The notes under the pieces: model-generated | What the model was told of the DNA's origin: nothing | What the model saw: the letters and a program-made list of their open reading frames with translations, nothing else | Database searches by the model: none | Position numbers and translations under genes: made by a program | Shown: positions 63,801 to 64,000 of the stretch, in pieces | Numbering within the stretch: the stretch's first letter is position 1 | Layout: every line of letters begins with the position of its first letter | NCBI RefSeq assembly: GCF_030063475.1 | Contig: NZ_JASIRT010000005.1 | Coordinates: forward strand, 186,001 to 250,000 | Direction: 5' to 3' | DNA: 64,000 nucleotides | Source: Roseomonas sp. E05 | GTDB taxonomy: Bacteria > Pseudomonadota > Alphaproteobacteria > Acetobacterales > Acetobacteraceae

Positions 63801-64000
63801 CTGGAGAGCCGCCCGCGCCTTTCGGCGGAGGGCTGGACCCTGCATGCGCGCGGCCAGGTGGCGGCGGCGACCCTCGCCGCCCTGCCGGATGCGGCGCCGC
63901 CCCGCGGCGAGCCCGGCATGGCGCTCAGCGGCGCCGAGGCGCTGGCCGCCGCCCGCCGCCTGCAGCTCGACTACGGCCCCGCCTTCCAGGCGCTGCGCGC
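60816..64000 (+). CDS. Type I polyketide synthase, N-terminal part (KS-AT-DH)
   Basis: Multidomain enzyme that extends acyl chains with malonyl-type units. The gene runs off the right end; 1061 codons are visible. Ketosynthase about 14-445: active Cys186 in DTACSSS, His in EAHGTGTQVGD and SIKTNIGHLEPASG. Acyltransferase about 530-830: Ser626 in GHSVGEVAAAHAAG and YAFH in place of the usual HAFH or YASH, leaving the extender-unit choice open. Dehydratase from about 905: His931 in HRLGGEPVLPA. No acyl carrier, reductase or thioesterase domain is reached. ATG 60816 begins the KS after 15 residues; ATG 60811 is a stop-bound false start (ATG-GAA-TGA). A glycosyltransferase gene lies just upstream. 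Confidence 0.93.
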   Translation, partial: MRNGTSPPGAAARHTDAVAIVGAACRLPGAPSLEALWELLARGGDAVGTLPADRFTQAAFHHPRRSEPGRSYSFAAAHLGDISGFDAPAFGLSPREAAEMDPQQRLLLEVAAEALEDAGWPAGQLAGRAVGVWVGGSSTDYAELRLGDVSGADRYFMTGNTLSILANRLTNVFDLHGPGQTMDTACSSSLVALDAAVAALRAGRVEAALVGGVQLLLSPFAFTGFSRAGMLSARGRCQAFDAAADGYVRGEGAGVVVLKPLAAALAAGDAVRGVILATGSNAAGRTIGLSLPNREAQAALIGQVLAEAGISPEDFAYFEAHGTGTQVGDPAECWAIGTTLGQRRGTPLPVGSIKTNIGHLEPASGMAGLLKAMLVLERGALPPNLHFNTPNPQIDFGGLNIRIPTALEPLALPPGAVAGVNSFGFGGTNAMALLGAPPAAAPAPEAGEAPLPPLVLTARSAAALKALAGSWQARLAERPATPALLRGAVRHRDLHAHRLLLRGDAASLPAQLGDWLAGKRPEGVTQGQARPGPLAFVFSGNGAQFAGMAREAMAHNAAFRRAVEAADAVLAPLAGWSGAAVLAAGATAEQLAGTDMAQPLLFLAQLGILAALAGHGLRPDLCLGHSVGEVAAAHAAGILDLPQAARLVVARSRAQHRQRGLGRMAAVGASAEALAPLLAACPPDESGWRPEIAAYNAPDSLTLAGPEAAIDWLVAEAKARRWAAVRLDLDYAFHSAAMDPVRDSLAAELAGLAPRAEGCGFLSTVTGAKLPGPALEAEYWWRNLRAPVRFQAAVQAAAAAGARLFVEIGPHPVLQAYLRDSLRAAETEAAVLPSLSRRDAPGDPFPALADRAFAAGADPRAAPAFAGPAERRGLPPTPFDRQRHWFATTPESTRLTDAVQDHPLLGIRQGQEPLRWSRLLDTALEPWLADHRLGGEPVLPAAAMLEMALAVAALRFPEAPALEVQEFQILRALPLAAESARELRCTLEPEGNILLLESRPRLSAEGWTLHARGQVAAATLAALPDAAPPRGEPGMALSGAEALAAARRLQLDYGPAFQALR

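Noticed and set aside
60141-63845. A 1234-codon open frame on the minus strand
   Set aside because: Antisense to the glycosyltransferase and polyketide synthase genes; its Arg/Gln/Gly/Ala-rich composition shows no domain.

Overview
The window is very GC-rich, densely coded chromosomal DNA of an alphaproteobacterium. The best guess is the Acetobacteraceae, a Roseomonas-like genus. This rests on the gene content (ChvI/ChvG two-component pair next to ATP-type PEP carboxykinase, HPr kinase, RapZ, a regulatory PTS and adenosylhomocysteinase; a cobalamin-dependent class II ribonucleotide reductase; TRAP and peptide-type ABC importers) and on the base composition. No 16S rRNA gene is present, so the genus is inference.

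Layout. 1-3158 (minus) is the start of a chemosensory operon: CheW, CheR with TPR, CheW, then a methyl-accepting protein running off the left end. A fumarylacetoacetase/hydratase-type gene (3290-4042) converges on an RpoD-type sigma factor gene (4194-6017). Next come a toxin-antitoxin pair (6324-6900), a DUF2786 gene overlapping a small HExxH metallopeptidase gene (7199-8364) and the class II ribonucleotide reductase (8499-10928). A six-gene minus-strand operon (18084 down to 11058) joins a phosphonate monoester hydrolase/sulfatase to a full Dpp-type ABC importer. Cupin, DoxX, nitronate monooxygenase and pnp follow.

24528-39689 is a central metabolism and regulation block: pckA, a HugZ-like gene, chvI, chvG, hprK, rapZ, EIIA, HPr, EI and ahcY. 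It is interrupted by two lipoprotein-type genes and a threonine dehydratase (29893-31906) and by a glycosyltransferase-like TPR gene (36277-38178). HPr, HprK, EIIA and EI have no sugar permease beside them, so this PTS looks purely regulatory. Then come a TRAP binding protein, uppP, a two-subunit 3-oxoacid CoA-transferase and tRNA-Ala(GGC).

44600-53148 is an accessory arsenic region with two operons. The first (plus) has a PadR regulator, a flavoprotein with CC pairs at both ends and an MFS exporter, with a matching operator in front of each of its first two genes. The second (minus) is a recognisable ars operon: arsR, thioredoxin-type arsC, glutaredoxin-type arsC, acr3 and an ArsO-like flavoprotein. 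A TetR/MFS pair lies between them. The right end holds MOSC, PsiF, adenine deaminase, GST, SDR and 2-hydroxyacid dehydrogenase genes, then a glycosyltransferase and the start of a type I polyketide synthase (KS-AT-DH) that runs off the right end.

The most striking non-coding signal is a dispersed repeat family of about 135 bp (called family A here). It has long terminal inverted repeats built around GGGGGAAKGAATTCCCCC. Several copies exactly fill the space between two convergent stop codons. A second family of paired hairpins (family B) keeps its loops while its stem sequences change.
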